From assembly GCF_014237865.1 (NCBI RefSeq), contig NZ_JACJUU010000006.1:62001-126000 (forward strand): 64,000 nucleotides of DNA, given 5' to 3'. The translations under genes were made by a program, and so were the position numbers. Within the stretch, counting starts at the first letter, position 1; each line of letters starts with the position of its first letter. The notes under the pieces were generated by a model. The model searched no databases. It worked only from the letters and a program-made list of their open reading frames with translations, and was not told where the DNA came from. Below are positions 18,586-28,263 of the stretch, one piece after another. The stretch comes from Pusillimonas minor (GTDB taxonomy: Bacteria > Pseudomonadota > Gammaproteobacteria > Burkholderiales > Burkholderiaceae_B).

Positions 18586-19818
18586 ATGACCCAATCACCG
18601 CACACTGCCGCCAATTTGCCCGCCGACACCACTATCCCTTCAGGTTCTGTCGGCATTGTTTCCCCCGAATTCATCAGCTTCGACGAACCCCTGCATCTGG
18701 TCAGCGGGAAGGTGTTGCCGCGTTACGAGCTTGCCGTTGAAACCTACGGTACGCTCAATGCCGATCGCAGCAATGCCGTACTGGTTTGTCATGCGTTAAA
18801 CGCCTCGCACCATGTGGCAGGCATGTCAGCCGACAACCCTAAAGACGTCGGCTGGTGGGACAACATGGTAGGGCCTGGCAAGGCACTGGATACCGACCGT
18901 TTTTTTGTCATTGGCGTCAACAATATCGGTTCGTGTTTTGGGTCTACGGGCCCGGCCAGTATTAACCCCGACACGGGCAAGCCATGGGGGGCTGCGTTCC
19001 CCATGCTGACCGTGCAAGACTGGGTGCATGCGCAAGCTCGCCTGGCCGATTACCTGGGCATTAAAAAATTTGCTGCTGTCATGGGCGGGTCGTTGGGGGG
19101 CATGCAGGCCCTGGGGTGGTCCATAATCTGCCCCGACCGCGTCGGCCATTGCATTGTCATTGCCAGTACCCCGCGCCTGTCGGCGCAAAATATCGGCTTC
19201 AACGAAGTGGCGCGTCGCGCCATTATTACCGACCCCGACTTTCATGGGGGCGATTACTACGCCCATAACAAGGTGCCGCGTCGTGGTTTGTCGCTGGCGC
19301 GTATGGTGGGTCACATTACCTATTTGTCAGACGACGATATGGCCACCAAGTTTGGTCGCACCCAGCGTGCCCCGGCCGAGGGCGGCGATTTCCACTACGG
19401 TTACGATGTCGAATTCGAGGTCGAGTCATACCTGCGTTACCAGGGCGAGAAGTTTTCTACCTATTTCGACGCGAACACCTATCTGCTGATTACACGGGCG
19501 CTCGACTACTTCGACCCGGCGCGCCATCACGATGGCAATCTGGCCCGGGCGCTCAGTCATGTCAACGCCGGCTTTCTGCTGGTGTCGTTCACGACCGACT
19601 GGCGGTTTCCGCCCGAGCGCTCCCGCGAAATAGTCGAGGCTTTGCTCGAAAACAAGCTGCCGGTCACCTATGCCGAAATCGATGCGCCGCACGGCCACGA
19701 CGCGTTCTTGCTTGATGATCGTCGCTATCACGCCGTCGTTCAGGGCTACTACGACCAGATCGCCCGCGAACTAGGTTTGCCCGAGCGCGCTAAAACGACG
19801 GGAGTACTGGCGGCATGA
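18586..19818 (+). CDS. metX: Homoserine O-acyltransferase (MetX)
   Basis: A 410-residue alpha/beta-hydrolase-fold acyltransferase that activates homoserine in methionine synthesis. The nucleophile elbow [12 protein letters not shown] is near residue 168; the acid [11 protein letters not shown] and the His in [10 protein letters not shown] (about 370) complete the triad. Acetyl- versus succinyl-CoA use cannot be safely read; MetX proteins of this class occur with either. It is controlled by the SAM-II riboswitch immediately upstream and overlaps metW by ATGA, forming the classic metXW pair. Confidence 0.94.
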   Translation: MTQSPHTAANLPADTTIPSGSVGIVSPEFISFDEPLHLVSGKVLPRYELAVETYGTLNADRSNAVLVCHALNASHHVAGMSADNPKDVGWWDNMVGPGKALDTDRFFVIGVNNIGSCFGSTGPASINPDTGKPWGAAFPMLTVQDWVHAQARLADYLGIKKFAAVMGGSLGGMQALGWSIICPDRVGHCIVIASTPRLSAQNIGFNEVARRAIITDPDFHGGDYYAHNKVPRRGLSLARMVGHITYLSDDDMATKFGRTQRAPAEGGDFHYGYDVEFEVESYLRYQGEKFSTYFDANTYLLITRALDYFDPARHHDGNLARALSHVNAGFLLVSFTTDWRFPPERSREIVEALLENKLPVTYAEIDAPHGHDAFLLDDRRYHAVVQGYYDQIARELGLPERAKTTGVLAA

Positions 19819-20438
19819 CGACCACTACAACACACGACACGGCCGCCATTCGTCCCGACCTGGCCCGCATTGCCGGCTGGATCGAACCGGGCAGCCGTGT
19901 GCTTGATCTGGGCTGTGGCGATGGCACGTTGCTTGCCTATTTGCGCGACCATAAAAAGGTCGATGGTGCGGGGGTCGAGTTCGATGACGAGCGCGTCATC
20001 GCGTCGGTCCGACGCGGGGTCAGGGTCATCCAGCAAAACCTCGAAGATGGTTTGGCTTTGTTTGGCGACCAGCAGTTCGATTCGGTTGTATTGTCGCAAA
20101 CCCTGCAGTCTATGCACCACACCGAACACATTTTGCGTGAAATGGCCCGGGTCGCGCGGTTCGGTATTGTCTCGTTCCCCAATTTTGGCTACTGGCCGCA
20201 TGGTTTGTCGATTTTAAAAGGACGCATGCCGGTCACCGGTCAGATGCCTTACGAGTGGTACAACACGCCCAATATTCATTTGTGCACCATGAAAGACTTT
20301 GAAGACCTGGCGCGGCAATTGGGGCTTAAAGTGACGCATGTTGCGGCTTTCAACCGCGATAAAGAAGTCAACTTCTTGCGTGGCTGGCGCAGCACCCTGG
20401 CCGTGTACCGGTTCGAATCCCCCAACGCCGCATCCTGA
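19815..20438 (+). CDS. metW: Methionine biosynthesis protein MetW
   Basis: A 207-residue class I methyltransferase-fold protein with SAM motif [12 protein letters not shown] (29-40) and the MetW signatures [10 protein letters not shown] and [14 protein letters not shown]. MetW works with MetX in homoserine acylation in many proteobacteria; its own catalytic activity is unclear. Translationally coupled to metX (4-nt overlap). The next gene (ampG) follows within 11 nt. Confidence 0.93.
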   Translation: MTTTTTHDTAAIRPDLARIAGWIEPGSRVLDLGCGDGTLLAYLRDHKKVDGAGVEFDDERVIASVRRGVRVIQQNLEDGLALFGDQQFDSVVLSQTLQSMHHTEHILREMARVARFGIVSFPNFGYWPHGLSILKGRMPVTGQMPYEWYNTPNIHLCTMKDFEDLARQLGLKVTHVAAFNRDKEVNFLRGWRSTLAVYRFESPNAAS

Positions 20439-20449
20439 GGGAGGCCGTC

Positions 20450-21697
20450 ATTTCTCCGTTTAGCAGCGTTTATGCCAGCCCGCGCGTTTACCCCCTGCTG
20501 GTGCTGGGTTTTGCCAGCGGCTTGCCGCTGGCCCTGGTCACCGGCACGTTGCAGGCCTGGGCCACCGTATCTGGTGTTTCGTTGCAAAATATCGGCTTTC
20601 TCACACTAGTTGGTACGGCCTACACCCTGAAATTTTTATGGGCGCCGCTGGTTGACCGCTATGCGCCCAATTTTTTGGGGCGTCGTCGCAGCTGGATGTT
20701 CTTCAGTCAGGTACTGCTGGGTATATTCATTATGGCTATGGGCATGTTGTCGCCCTCGTCGCATCTGGGTTTGTTGGCGGCGGTCGCCGTTATTGTGGCG
20801 TTTCTGTCGGCCACGCAAGACATCGCTTTCGACGCCTATAGTACCGACGTCTTGCGCGACAACGAACGTGCCGCCGGCGCTGCCCTGAAAGTGCTGGGGT
20901 ACCGGTTGGCCATGATTGTCTCCGGTGGGTTGGCCCTGGTGTTGGCCGGGTCTTGGCTGGGCTGGCAGTACACCTATGCACTAATGGGCGTGTTCATGAT
21001 GTTGTGCGCCTTGGCCACGGTGTTGGCGCCCGAACCCGAAGTCATTGCGGCGGCGCCTCGTACGTTGGGTGTGGCCGTTGTTGCGCCCTTGTCCGAGTTT
21101 TTTAGTCGGCGCGGCGCAGTACTGATTTTGTTGCTGATTGTGCTGTACAAGCTGGGCGACGCCTTTGCTGGGGCCTTGTCGACCACTTTTCTTATTCGTG
21201 GCGCCGGTTTCAGTACCGAAGAAGTGGGGGCGGTAAACAAGATCTTTGGGCTAGTGGCTACTATTGTCGGTGCGCTGGCCGGTGGCAGCATTATGGCCCG
21301 TATGGGGCTTTATCGCTCGTTATTGCTGTTTGGCATTTTGCAGGCCGTGTCCAATTTCGGGTATTGGGTGTTGGCGGTAACGCCGCCACATCTTTACACC
21401 ATGGGCATGGTGGTCGCTATCGAAAACGTGTGCGGCGGGCTGGGTACGGCCGCATTCGTGGCCCTGCTTATGGCGCTGTGCAACCAGCAGTTTTCGGCGA
21501 CCCAGTTTGCATTGTTGTCTGCCTTGTCGGCCGTTGGCCGCACTTATCTGGCCGGGCCGTTTACGCCGCCTTTGGTGGAAACCTTTGGCTGGCCACAGTT
21601 TTTTGTATTTACGGTATTGATTGCCTTGCCGGGTTTGGCGCTGCTTTGGTTCAAGCGCGACGACATCCGGCTGCTCGACAGCACCGACCGACATTAA
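20450..21697 (+). CDS. ampG: Muropeptide permease AmpG (MFS), probable ATT start
   Basis: A 12-TM major-facilitator protein with AmpG signatures GFASGLPLALVTGTLQAW, FLWAPLVDRY and DIAFDAYSTDVL. AmpG imports anhydro-muropeptides for cell-wall recycling and affects AmpC induction where present. The frame has no ATG near the N-terminus: GTG at 20501 would cut into the first membrane helix. An ATT at 20450, 5 nt after the strong SD GGGAGG, gives an N-terminus (ISPFSSVYASPRVYPLLVLG) that fits family length (416 aa). I therefore prefer the ATT, with GTG 20501 as fallback. Confidence 0.85.
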   Translation: MSPFSSVYASPRVYPLLVLGFASGLPLALVTGTLQAWATVSGVSLQNIGFLTLVGTAYTLKFLWAPLVDRYAPNFLGRRRSWMFFSQVLLGIFIMAMGMLSPSSHLGLLAAVAVIVAFLSATQDIAFDAYSTDVLRDNERAAGAALKVLGYRLAMIVSGGLALVLAGSWLGWQYTYALMGVFMMLCALATVLAPEPEVIAAAPRTLGVAVVAPLSEFFSRRGAVLILLLIVLYKLGDAFAGALSTTFLIRGAGFSTEEVGAVNKIFGLVATIVGALAGGSIMARMGLYRSLLLFGILQAVSNFGYWVLAVTPPHLYTMGMVVAIENVCGGLGTAAFVALLMALCNQQFSATQFALLSALSAVGRTYLAGPFTPPLVETFGWPQFFVFTVLIALPGLALLWFKRDDIRLLDSTDRH

Positions 21698-21709
21698 AAG
21701 ATTCCGCTT

Positions 21710-22492
21710 ATGCTCCGTGTTATTTCTGCCAACCTTAACGGTATACGCTCGGCGGCAAACAAAGGTTTTTTTACCTGGTTGCCCGAGCAAAACGCCGACT
21801 TTATCTGCCTGCAAGAATTAAAAGCCCAGGCCGATAATCTGACCGACGAAATGCGCAGCCCGTCGGGCTACATGGGCTATTTTCATTACGCCGAAAAAAA
21901 AGGCTACAGCGGTGTGGGTATTTACGCCCGTAAGGTGCCCGATCAGGTTATTGAAGGCCTGGGCGTACCTGAAATCGACGCTGAAGGCCGCTATATCGAG
22001 CTGGTTTACGACGGGTTTTCGGTTATCTCTGTTTACTTGCCTTCGGGCTCAAGCGGAGACCACCGTCAGGCGGCAAAGTACAGTTTTATGGATGTCTTTT
22101 ACGGCCATTTGCAGCAGTTGGCGCAAGCCGGCCGCAGGGTTATCTTGTGTGGCGACTGGAACATCGCCCATAAAGAAATCGACCTGAAAAACTGGAAAGG
22201 CAACCTGAAGAACAGCGGTTTTCTGCCCGAAGAGCGGGCCTGGCTGACCCGCGTGTTTGACGAGCTGTCGTGGGTCGATGTCTACCGCCGCTTGTACCCC
22301 GAGGCCACGGGCGACGCCTACACCTGGTGGAGCAACCGGGGTCAGGCACGCGCCAACAATGTTGGCTGGCGTATCGACTATCAAATTGCAACGCCCGATA
22401 TCGCTGCGACCGCAACGCAGGCGTCCATCTACAAAGCGCAATGGTTCAGCGACCATGCCCCGCTGATCATCGACTACGATACCCAAGTGTAA
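21710..22492 (+). CDS. xth: Exodeoxyribonuclease III (AP endonuclease)
   Basis: A 260-residue ExoIII/APE1-family enzyme for abasic-site repair. Motifs: NLNGIRSA (N9 region), LQELKAQ (Glu metal ligand), GVGIYAR, CGDWNIAHKEIDLKN (Asp/Asn pair), WRIDYQI and the C-terminal FSDHAPLIIDYD (catalytic Asp-His). Length is normal for the family. It follows ampG with a 12-nt gap. Confidence 0.95.
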   Translation: MLRVISANLNGIRSAANKGFFTWLPEQNADFICLQELKAQADNLTDEMRSPSGYMGYFHYAEKKGYSGVGIYARKVPDQVIEGLGVPEIDAEGRYIELVYDGFSVISVYLPSGSSGDHRQAAKYSFMDVFYGHLQQLAQAGRRVILCGDWNIAHKEIDLKNWKGNLKNSGFLPEERAWLTRVFDELSWVDVYRRLYPEATGDAYTWWSNRGQARANNVGWRIDYQIATPDIAATATQASIYKAQWFSDHAPLIIDYDTQV

Positions 22493-22522
22493 TCTTCGGG
22501 TTGTTTGGCTAAAGGAAGTGTC

Positions 22523-22972
22523 ATGCAAGGGATCAAACGTAAAGTGGTGTATGTGTCGTTCTACGAGGCCATCGCTATTGCACTGACCACGACCGTGTTT
22601 TATTTGCTGGGCTACAGCATGACGGACGCGGGCGTCGCGTCTGTTGTGGCGTCAGTCATTGCGGTGCTCTGGAATCTGGTCTGGAACACCGGGTTCGAGT
22701 TCTGGGAGTCGCGTCAAATTCGAAAAGGGCGCAGCATTGCGCGCCGTATTGCCCACGCCATTGGTTTCGAGGGCGGGCTGGTGGTGTTTCTGGTGCCGTT
22801 TTTTGCCTGGTGGCTGCAGGTATCGTGGTGGGAGGCACTGGTGCTGGACGCCGGCCTGATCGTTTTCTTTCTGGTGTATACCTTTGTATTTAGTTGGGTG
22901 TTTGACCGTGTTTTTGGCCTGCCGGCGTCGGCCATGCCCCAGCCCGTTACCCAGGGGCAGTCGGCGCGGTAA
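22523..22972 (+). CDS. PACE-family efflux transporter (AceI-like)
   Basis: A 149-residue protein from ATG 22523 (SD AAAGGAAG). It contains two tandem bacterial transmembrane pair units, four helices in all: KRKVVYVSFYEAIAIALTT with VWNTGFEFWESR, then RIAHAIGFEGGLVVFLVP with VFSWVFDRVFGLP. The conserved membrane Glu in the first helix (FYEA) and the W-N-x-x-F-E-x-W motif are those of PACE transporters, which export biocides such as chlorhexidine and probably polyamines by proton exchange. No regulator is adjacent. Confidence 0.9.
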   Translation: MQGIKRKVVYVSFYEAIAIALTTTVFYLLGYSMTDAGVASVVASVIAVLWNLVWNTGFEFWESRQIRKGRSIARRIAHAIGFEGGLVVFLVPFFAWWLQVSWWEALVLDAGLIVFFLVYTFVFSWVFDRVFGLPASAMPQPVTQGQSAR

Positions 22973-23105
22973 CCTCGCCCGCGCGGCGCCGCTGTTGCGG
23001 TGTGGCCAGCCGCATTTGTTTCCGGGCTTGTTGGGCCAAGGTTAAAGGCGTTTTAATAGGCGCCTACCTTGCCGGTTGGCAGAAACCTGTTCCAGGAGCC
23101 CCCAT

Positions 23106-24707
23106 ATGTCCATGCCTCAGCGCCGAAACCGTCTGGCAATTGCCGGCCTTGCTGTTGCTTTAGCCATGCCTTTTGGCGCACATAGTGCGTCGCCCCTTGT
23201 CAATGTAGGGCCCTTTCCCGGCCTTGATCAGGTTGCTCTGGCGCCCGACGGCCTGAAGCAAGCCTTGGCCGAACTGCCCGCCATTGTTCAAGATATTATT
23301 GAACGTAGCCAGGTGCCGGGCGTGGCCGTGGCGGTGGTGCACAACGGCAATACCGTATTTGCGCAGGGTTTTGGTGTGCGTCAGCTGGGTAAGCCGGCGC
23401 CTGTCATCCCCGAAACCGTTTTTCTCATTGCGTCCTTGTCCAAGTCGTTGACCGGTTCGCTTATTGCCACGCAAATCAGTGCGGGCAAAGTGCAGTGGCA
23501 CGACCCGGTCGTCAAGTATTTGCCAGGTTTCAGGCTGGCCAACAATTACGTCAGTCAAGCAGCAACTATTGGCGACTTCATGGCCCATCGCTCGGGCTTG
23601 CCCGGTGCCGCCGGAGACGACCTCGAAGACCTCGGGTACTCGCGCAATGAAATTCTTTCGCGCTTGCACCTGCTGCCGCTCGACGACTTTCGTACGTCAT
23701 ACCACTACGCCAACTTTGGCACGACGACGGCTGCCGAGGCGGTCGCCGCTGCTGCAGGCATGCCATGGGAGTCGTTGATTCAGACCGCCTTGTTTCAGCC
23801 GCTGGGCATGACCTCATCCAGCGCACGTCATCGCGACTTTATCGGGCGTTCAAACCGGGCTGTGCAACATGCGTTTGAAGACGGCCGGTTTCAGGCGCTT
23901 TACGACCGCAATGCCGATGCCCAGTCGCCGGCTGGCGGCGTATCGTCCAATGTGCTCGATATGGCCAACTGGATGAAATTCATGCTGGCGTCGGGTCGGT
24001 ACAACGGGCAGCAATTGGCCACTGCCGAAGCGCTTTTACAAGCGACGCAACCCCAGGCGTTCAGCGGGCCGATGGCTGCACCCGACGCCCGCCCGGGTTT
24101 TTACGGCTATGGTTTTAATGTCGGTATCGAACCTAACGGCCGTGTTCTTGTCAGTCATTCCGGGGCGTTCTTGCTGGGCACGGGTACGCATTACCGTCTG
24201 CTGCCCTCTGCCAATGTTGGCATAGTGGTGCTGACCAACGGCAGCCCGGTGGGCGTCGCCGAAAGTATTGCCGCCGAGTTTACCGACCGTGTTCAGTACG
24301 GCAAGCCGCTGCGTGACTGGTTCAGCGCTTATCAGCCATTGTTCCGGGGGTTGCTTGCGCCTGTTGGCGATCTGGTGGGGCAGCAGCCCCCGGCAACGGC
24401 CCGGTCGGCGGGCGACCTGGCTGTGTATGCGGGCACCTACCATAACGATTATTACGGGCCGGCCACCATTACAGCGCAGGAGCAATCGCTTTATCTTGCG
24501 TTGGGGCCAGGGGGGCTGAAAGTGCCGCTCAAGCCTTGGGATGGCGACACGTTCGCTATCGCTCCGGTGTCCGAGAATGAGGCCAAGGGTTCGTTGTCGT
24601 CGGTCAAGTTCGCCCGGGAACCCGGCGGCGTCGCGCACGGGTTTGTGGTTGAGTACCTGAACGGAAACGGTCTGGGGCAGTGGCGCCGGGCCGGCGCCCC
24701 CGATTAG
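23106..24707 (+). CDS. Secreted serine hydrolase, class C beta-lactamase / PBP-like family
   Basis: About 533 residues from ATG 23106 (CAGGAG site); an upstream ATG at 23076 would add ten polar residues ahead of the signal peptide. The signal peptide is cleaved near residue 28. The beta-lactamase fold active site is complete: S110-L-S-K113, Y201-A-N203 and H351-S-G353 in place of KTG. A C-terminal ~130-residue beta-rich extension (about 400-533) is typical of esterase/peptidase relatives (EstB, D-aminopeptidase), and the HSG triad argues against a true AmpC. Its stop overlaps the convergent dioxygenase gene by 4 nt. Confidence 0.85.
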   Translation: MSMPQRRNRLAIAGLAVALAMPFGAHSASPLVNVGPFPGLDQVALAPDGLKQALAELPAIVQDIIERSQVPGVAVAVVHNGNTVFAQGFGVRQLGKPAPVIPETVFLIASLSKSLTGSLIATQISAGKVQWHDPVVKYLPGFRLANNYVSQAATIGDFMAHRSGLPGAAGDDLEDLGYSRNEILSRLHLLPLDDFRTSYHYANFGTTTAAEAVAAAAGMPWESLIQTALFQPLGMTSSSARHRDFIGRSNRAVQHAFEDGRFQALYDRNADAQSPAGGVSSNVLDMANWMKFMLASGRYNGQQLATAEALLQATQPQAFSGPMAAPDARPGFYGYGFNVGIEPNGRVLVSHSGAFLLGTGTHYRLLPSANVGIVVLTNGSPVGVAESIAAEFTDRVQYGKPLRDWFSAYQPLFRGLLAPVGDLVGQQPPATARSAGDLAVYAGTYHNDYYGPATITAQEQSLYLALGPGGLKVPLKPWDGDTFAIAPVSENEAKGSLSSVKFAREPGGVAHGFVVEYLNGNGLGQWRRAGAPD

Positions 24708-25501
24708 CCAAACCGAAAGCTGGACGCCGTAATGTTTGCGAAGGCGGTGACCTCGTGGTGCACACAGGTCGCGGCTTCGTTTTCGGCTGCGCCTACTGCG
24801 ACCATCAGGGGCAGCAGGTGGTCTTCGCGCGGGTGTGCCCGCCGCGCAGCGGGCGCCGTTTCCCATTGCTTAAGGGCATTGCTGCGCTCTGCCACCGGGC
24901 CTTCGACCACGACCTGCTGCAGCCAGGCATCGAATTGAGCCGAGGGTTCAGACCCAATCGTGCGGATTTCACGCAGATTGTGATAGCTCAGACCACTACC
25001 AATGATCAAAATGTCTTCGTTACGCAGCGGGGCAAGGGCACGCCCCAACGCCAGGTGCAGCTCTGGGTCGAAATGCGTTTCTAGTGAAACCTGCACCACC
25101 GGAATGTCGGCGTCGGGGTACATGATGGCCAGCGGTACAAAAGTACCGTGGTCAAAACCGCGTTCGGTATCGACAGCGCAGGTTAAATCGGCCTTTTCGA
25201 GTAAGCCGACGACTTGTCGGGCCAGTTCTGGCGAACCTGATGCGGGGTACTGCACTTCGTAGGTATGCGGCGGGAAGTTGTAATAGTCGTAATACATGGG
25301 CGGCTTCGGATTGCCCATAATTAAGAAGCCGCCGTCGGCTTCCCAGTGTGCTGAGACCATGACAATGGCTTTGGGCTTGCGCGGCAACTGGTTCGGGATG
25401 TCTTGCAGCGCAGCTGTCAGAATAGCGTAGCGTTCTGCAGCTTCAGGCATCCAGGGCCAGGGGCCGCCGCCGTGCGAAATATAGTAAACGGGCATTGTCA
25501 T
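24704..25501 (-). CDS. Class III extradiol dioxygenase, LigB / 4,5-DOPA-dioxygenase-like (YgiD family)
   Basis: A 265-residue protein. Iron ligand candidates are His in YISHGGGPWP (about residue 10) and MVSAHWEAD (about 52); the substrate-side motifs ERGFDHGTFVPL and SGLSYHNLREI follow. Members open catecholic rings (plant DOPA 4,5-dioxygenase, E. coli YgiD), though the physiological substrate of bacterial members is usually unknown. It lies 37 nt downstream of a DoxX gene on the same strand, a common pairing, and converges on the beta-lactamase-like gene. Confidence 0.85.
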   Translation of the reverse strand: MTMPVYYISHGGGPWPWMPEAAERYAILTAALQDIPNQLPRKPKAIVMVSAHWEADGGFLIMGNPKPPMYYDYYNFPPHTYEVQYPASGSPELARQVVGLLEKADLTCAVDTERGFDHGTFVPLAIMYPDADIPVVQVSLETHFDPELHLALGRALAPLRNEDILIIGSGLSYHNLREIRTIGSEPSAQFDAWLQQVVVEGPVAERSNALKQWETAPAARRAHPREDHLLPLMVAVGAAENEAATCVHHEVTAFANITASSFRFG

Positions 25502-25538
25502 GGTGATTCTCGTGCAGTGTGCGGGTGGGCCCGCCGTG

Positions 25539-25943
25539 TCAGTTTGCTTTTCTTAAGCCGTCGACACTCCAGGCGCCTGGCCCCGCAAAAATAATATAAA
25601 AGAAAATAAAGCAGAACAGCGTGGCTGCTTCGCCGCCGTTAAGTATAGGCAATAGCAAGTCGCCCTTAGGTGCGACGTGGCCGATGAAGTAAGCCGCTGC
25701 GGCAAAGCCCGAGGCAATGAATGCGGAAAATCGCGTAAACAGGCCGATAAACAGCAAAATGCCAAATACAATTTCAATAATGCCGGCCAGGCCGTAAATT
25801 GAAAAAAGCTGCAGGTTATCGAACATGGCGATATGGGGTATGCCCAACAGCTTGGCCGAGCCGTGCCAGAACAGCAGGTAGCCGCTGACGATACGTAAGA
25901 TGCCCAGAACGCGGGGCGCCCAGAGTGTGCAGGTGTTATCCAT
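25539..25943 (-). CDS. DoxX family membrane protein
   Basis: A 134-residue protein with four predicted membrane helices: LGILRIVSGYLLFWHGSAKL, GLAGIIEIVFGILLFIGLF, FSAFIASGFAAAAYFIGH, and TLFCFIFFYIIFAGPGAWSV ending in DGL. The FWHGSAKL and GPGAWSVD motifs are DoxX signatures. ATG at 25943 has GGAAA upstream. DoxX proteins are poorly defined membrane redox-related proteins; here it is upstream of and co-directional with the LigB-type dioxygenase. Confidence 0.88.
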   Translation of the reverse strand: MDNTCTLWAPRVLGILRIVSGYLLFWHGSAKLLGIPHIAMFDNLQLFSIYGLAGIIEIVFGILLFIGLFTRFSAFIASGFAAAAYFIGHVAPKGDLLLPILNGGEAATLFCFIFFYIIFAGPGAWSVDGLRKAN

Positions 25944-26140
25944 GGTTTTCCTTTAGAAGAGAAAAAGCAACTGCGAACAGCAAACCGTGAAGCAAAGACA
26001 AGTATTGTGCTACCCGTGATGCCGGCCTGTGCAGGTCGATACCACCTGCCCAGTTTATAAGAAGCCAATGGGTTCGTGGGGCATGGTTGGCCACTTATGC
26101 ACGATAATGTTGCTTTTCCAGTCCATTTTCCAGGTCCATC

Positions 26141-26812
26141 ATGTCAGTAAACACCACACGTACCGACTTTGTGCGGTTCTCGCTCGAGCAAGGCGTTTTG
26201 CGCTTTGGCGAGTTCAAGGTCAAGTCCGGCCGCCTCAGCCCTTATTTTTTTAATGCCGGCTTGTTCAACTCCGGGTTGTCGGTAGGGCGTCTGGCGCAGT
26301 TTTACGCACAGGCCTTGGTCGACTCGGGTATTGAATTCGATATGTTGTTCGGGCCGGCTTATAAGGGGATCCCGCTGGCCACCGCAACGTCGGTGGCCCT
26401 GGCGCAGCACCCGGCCATGCAAGGGCGTGATATCCCGTTTGCGTTTAACCGCAAAGAAGCCAAAGACCATGGTGAAGGTGGCGTGCTGGTGGGAGCGCCG
26501 CTAAAAGGCAAGGTTGTCATCATCGACGACGTGATCACGGCGGGTACGTCGGTGGGCGAGTCGGTGCAAATTATTAAGGCGGCAGGCGCCGAACCGGCTG
26601 CGGTGCTTATTGCACTTGACCGCATGGAGCGTGCCGGCCCCGACGACGCTTTGTCGCCGCATTCGGCCGTGCAAGAGGTCGCGAACCGCTATGGCATGCC
26701 GGTGGTCAGCATTGCGTCGCTCGCCGATATCATGGCGCTTATCGAGCACAGTAACGATCTTGCGGTCCACCGCGACGCCGTCGCGGCCTACCGCAAGAAA
26801 TACGGCGTTTAA
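26141..26812 (+). CDS. pyrE: Orotate phosphoribosyltransferase
   Basis: A 223-residue PRTase of de novo UMP synthesis. [20 protein letters not shown] is the OPRT N-terminal signature, [11 protein letters not shown] and [15 protein letters not shown] the flexible loop, and [17 protein letters not shown] (about 124-140) the PRPP-binding motif. Its stop overlaps that of convergent gatB by 4 nt. Confidence 0.96.
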   Translation: MSVNTTRTDFVRFSLEQGVLRFGEFKVKSGRLSPYFFNAGLFNSGLSVGRLAQFYAQALVDSGIEFDMLFGPAYKGIPLATATSVALAQHPAMQGRDIPFAFNRKEAKDHGEGGVLVGAPLKGKVVIIDDVITAGTSVGESVQIIKAAGAEPAAVLIALDRMERAGPDDALSPHSAVQEVANRYGMPVVSIASLADIMALIEHSNDLAVHRDAVAAYRKKYGV

Positions 26813-28263
26813 CCCAGCTTTTCTTTCAGCAGGTCATTAACCTGCTGCGGGTTGGCCTTGCCCTTAGCCGCCTTCATGACCTGGCCAACCAGCGAATTGA
26901 AGGCTTTTTGCTTGCCCGCCCGGTACTCTTCGACGATGGCGGGGTGAGCGGCCAGAACCTCGTCGACCATTTTGCCGATGGCGCCGGTATCGCTGATTTG
27001 CTTAAGGCCTTTAGCTTCGATGATGGCATCGGCATTGCCGTTGTGCTCGCCGGCCCACATTGCGGTAAACACATCACGAGCAATTTTGTTAGACACCGTG
27101 CCATCGATGATGCGTTTGATCAGGCCGGCCAGGGCATCGGCTGAAACCGGGATAGCGTCAATGCTGATCTCGTCGCGGTTGAGTGCGGCCGAGACCTCGC
27201 CCAGTACCCAGTTGGCGGCCAGCTTGGCCTGGCCTTCGGGCAACTGTTTTGCCGTCGCCTCGAAGTAGTCGGCAAACGCGCGGTCGAGCGTTAGCTGAGC
27301 CGCGTCGTAGCCTGTCAGGCCTAAGTCAGACTCGAACCGCTTGCGCTTGGCGCTCGGCAGCTCGGGCATACCGGCCTTGACGCGCTCAATCCATTCGGGC
27401 GCAATAACCAGCGGTGGCAAGTCGGGATCGGGGAAGTAACGATAGTCGTCAGAGTCTTCCTTGCTTCGCATGCTGCGGGTTTCGTCTTTGTCGGCATCGT
27501 ACAGACGGGTTTCCTGACGTACCTTGCCGCCATCTTCGATCAGGTCGATTTGGCGTTGGGCTTCGTGCAAGATGGCGCGCTCGAGGAAACGGAATGAGTT
27601 CAGGTTTTTGATCTCGCAGCGGGTGCCGAATTCGGCCTGGCCTTTTGGGCGTACCGAAACGTTGGCGTCGCAACGAAACGAGCCCTCTTGCATATTGCCA
27701 TCGCAGATACCCAGCCAGACCACCAGGCCATGCAGGGTGCGGGCATAGGCAACGGCCTCAGCCGCCGAGCGCATTTCGGGTTCGGAGACGATCTCGAGCA
27801 ACGGGGTGCCGGCGCGATTCAGGTCGATACCGGTTGATGACTCGCCGTGCGGGCCCGTGAAATTTTCGTGTAGCGATTTGCCGGCGTCTTCTTCAAGGTG
27901 GGCGCGGGTCAGACGCACGGTTTTTTCTGTGTCGCCTACAAAAAACCGGATTTCGCCGCCTTGAACAACCGGGATCTCGAATTGGCTGATTTGGTAGTTT
28001 TTGGGCAGGTCGGGGTAGAAGTAGTTTTTGCGCGCAAATACCGATCGTGGCGCCACATGTGCGCCTACTGCAAGACCGAAAGCAATGGCCCGCTCGACGG
28101 CACCACGGTTAAGCACCGGCAGGCTGCCCGGCAAGGCCATGTCGATCTCGTTGGCCTGGGTGTTGGGCAGCGCACCGTACTTGGTGCTGCTGCTTGAAAA
28201 TATCTTGGATGCCGTCGATAGCTGGGCGTGTGTTTCAAGCCCGATGACAATTTCCCATTCCAT
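26809..28263 (-). CDS. gatB: Aspartyl/glutamyl-tRNA amidotransferase subunit B
   Basis: A 484-residue GatB, the kinase/tRNA-binding subunit of the GatCAB complex, which amidates Glu-tRNA(Gln) or Asp-tRNA(Asn). The N-terminus [48 protein letters not shown] and the C-terminal YqeY-like tail domain are typical. It overlaps the gatA stop by one base (TAATG) and is the last gene of gatCAB. Confidence 0.96.
   Translation of the reverse strand: MEWEIVIGLETHAQLSTASKIFSSSSTKYGALPNTQANEIDMALPGSLPVLNRGAVERAIAFGLAVGAHVAPRSVFARKNYFYPDLPKNYQISQFEIPVVQGGEIRFFVGDTEKTVRLTRAHLEEDAGKSLHENFTGPHGESSTGIDLNRAGTPLLEIVSEPEMRSAAEAVAYARTLHGLVVWLGICDGNMQEGSFRCDANVSVRPKGQAEFGTRCEIKNLNSFRFLERAILHEAQRQIDLIEDGGKVRQETRLYDADKDETRSMRSKEDSDDYRYFPDPDLPPLVIAPEWIERVKAGMPELPSAKRKRFESDLGLTGYDAAQLTLDRAFADYFEATAKQLPEGQAKLAANWVLGEVSAALNRDEISIDAIPVSADALAGLIKRIIDGTVSNKIARDVFTAMWAGEHNGNADAIIEAKGLKQISDTGAIGKMVDEVLAAHPAIVEEYRAGKQKAFNSLVGQVMKAAKGKANPQQVNDLLKEKLG

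Noticed and set aside
23106-24707. True AmpC beta-lactamase next to ampG
   Set aside because: It has HSG instead of KTG, a long C-terminal domain, no ampR, and lies away from ampG; esterase/peptidase-like is more likely.
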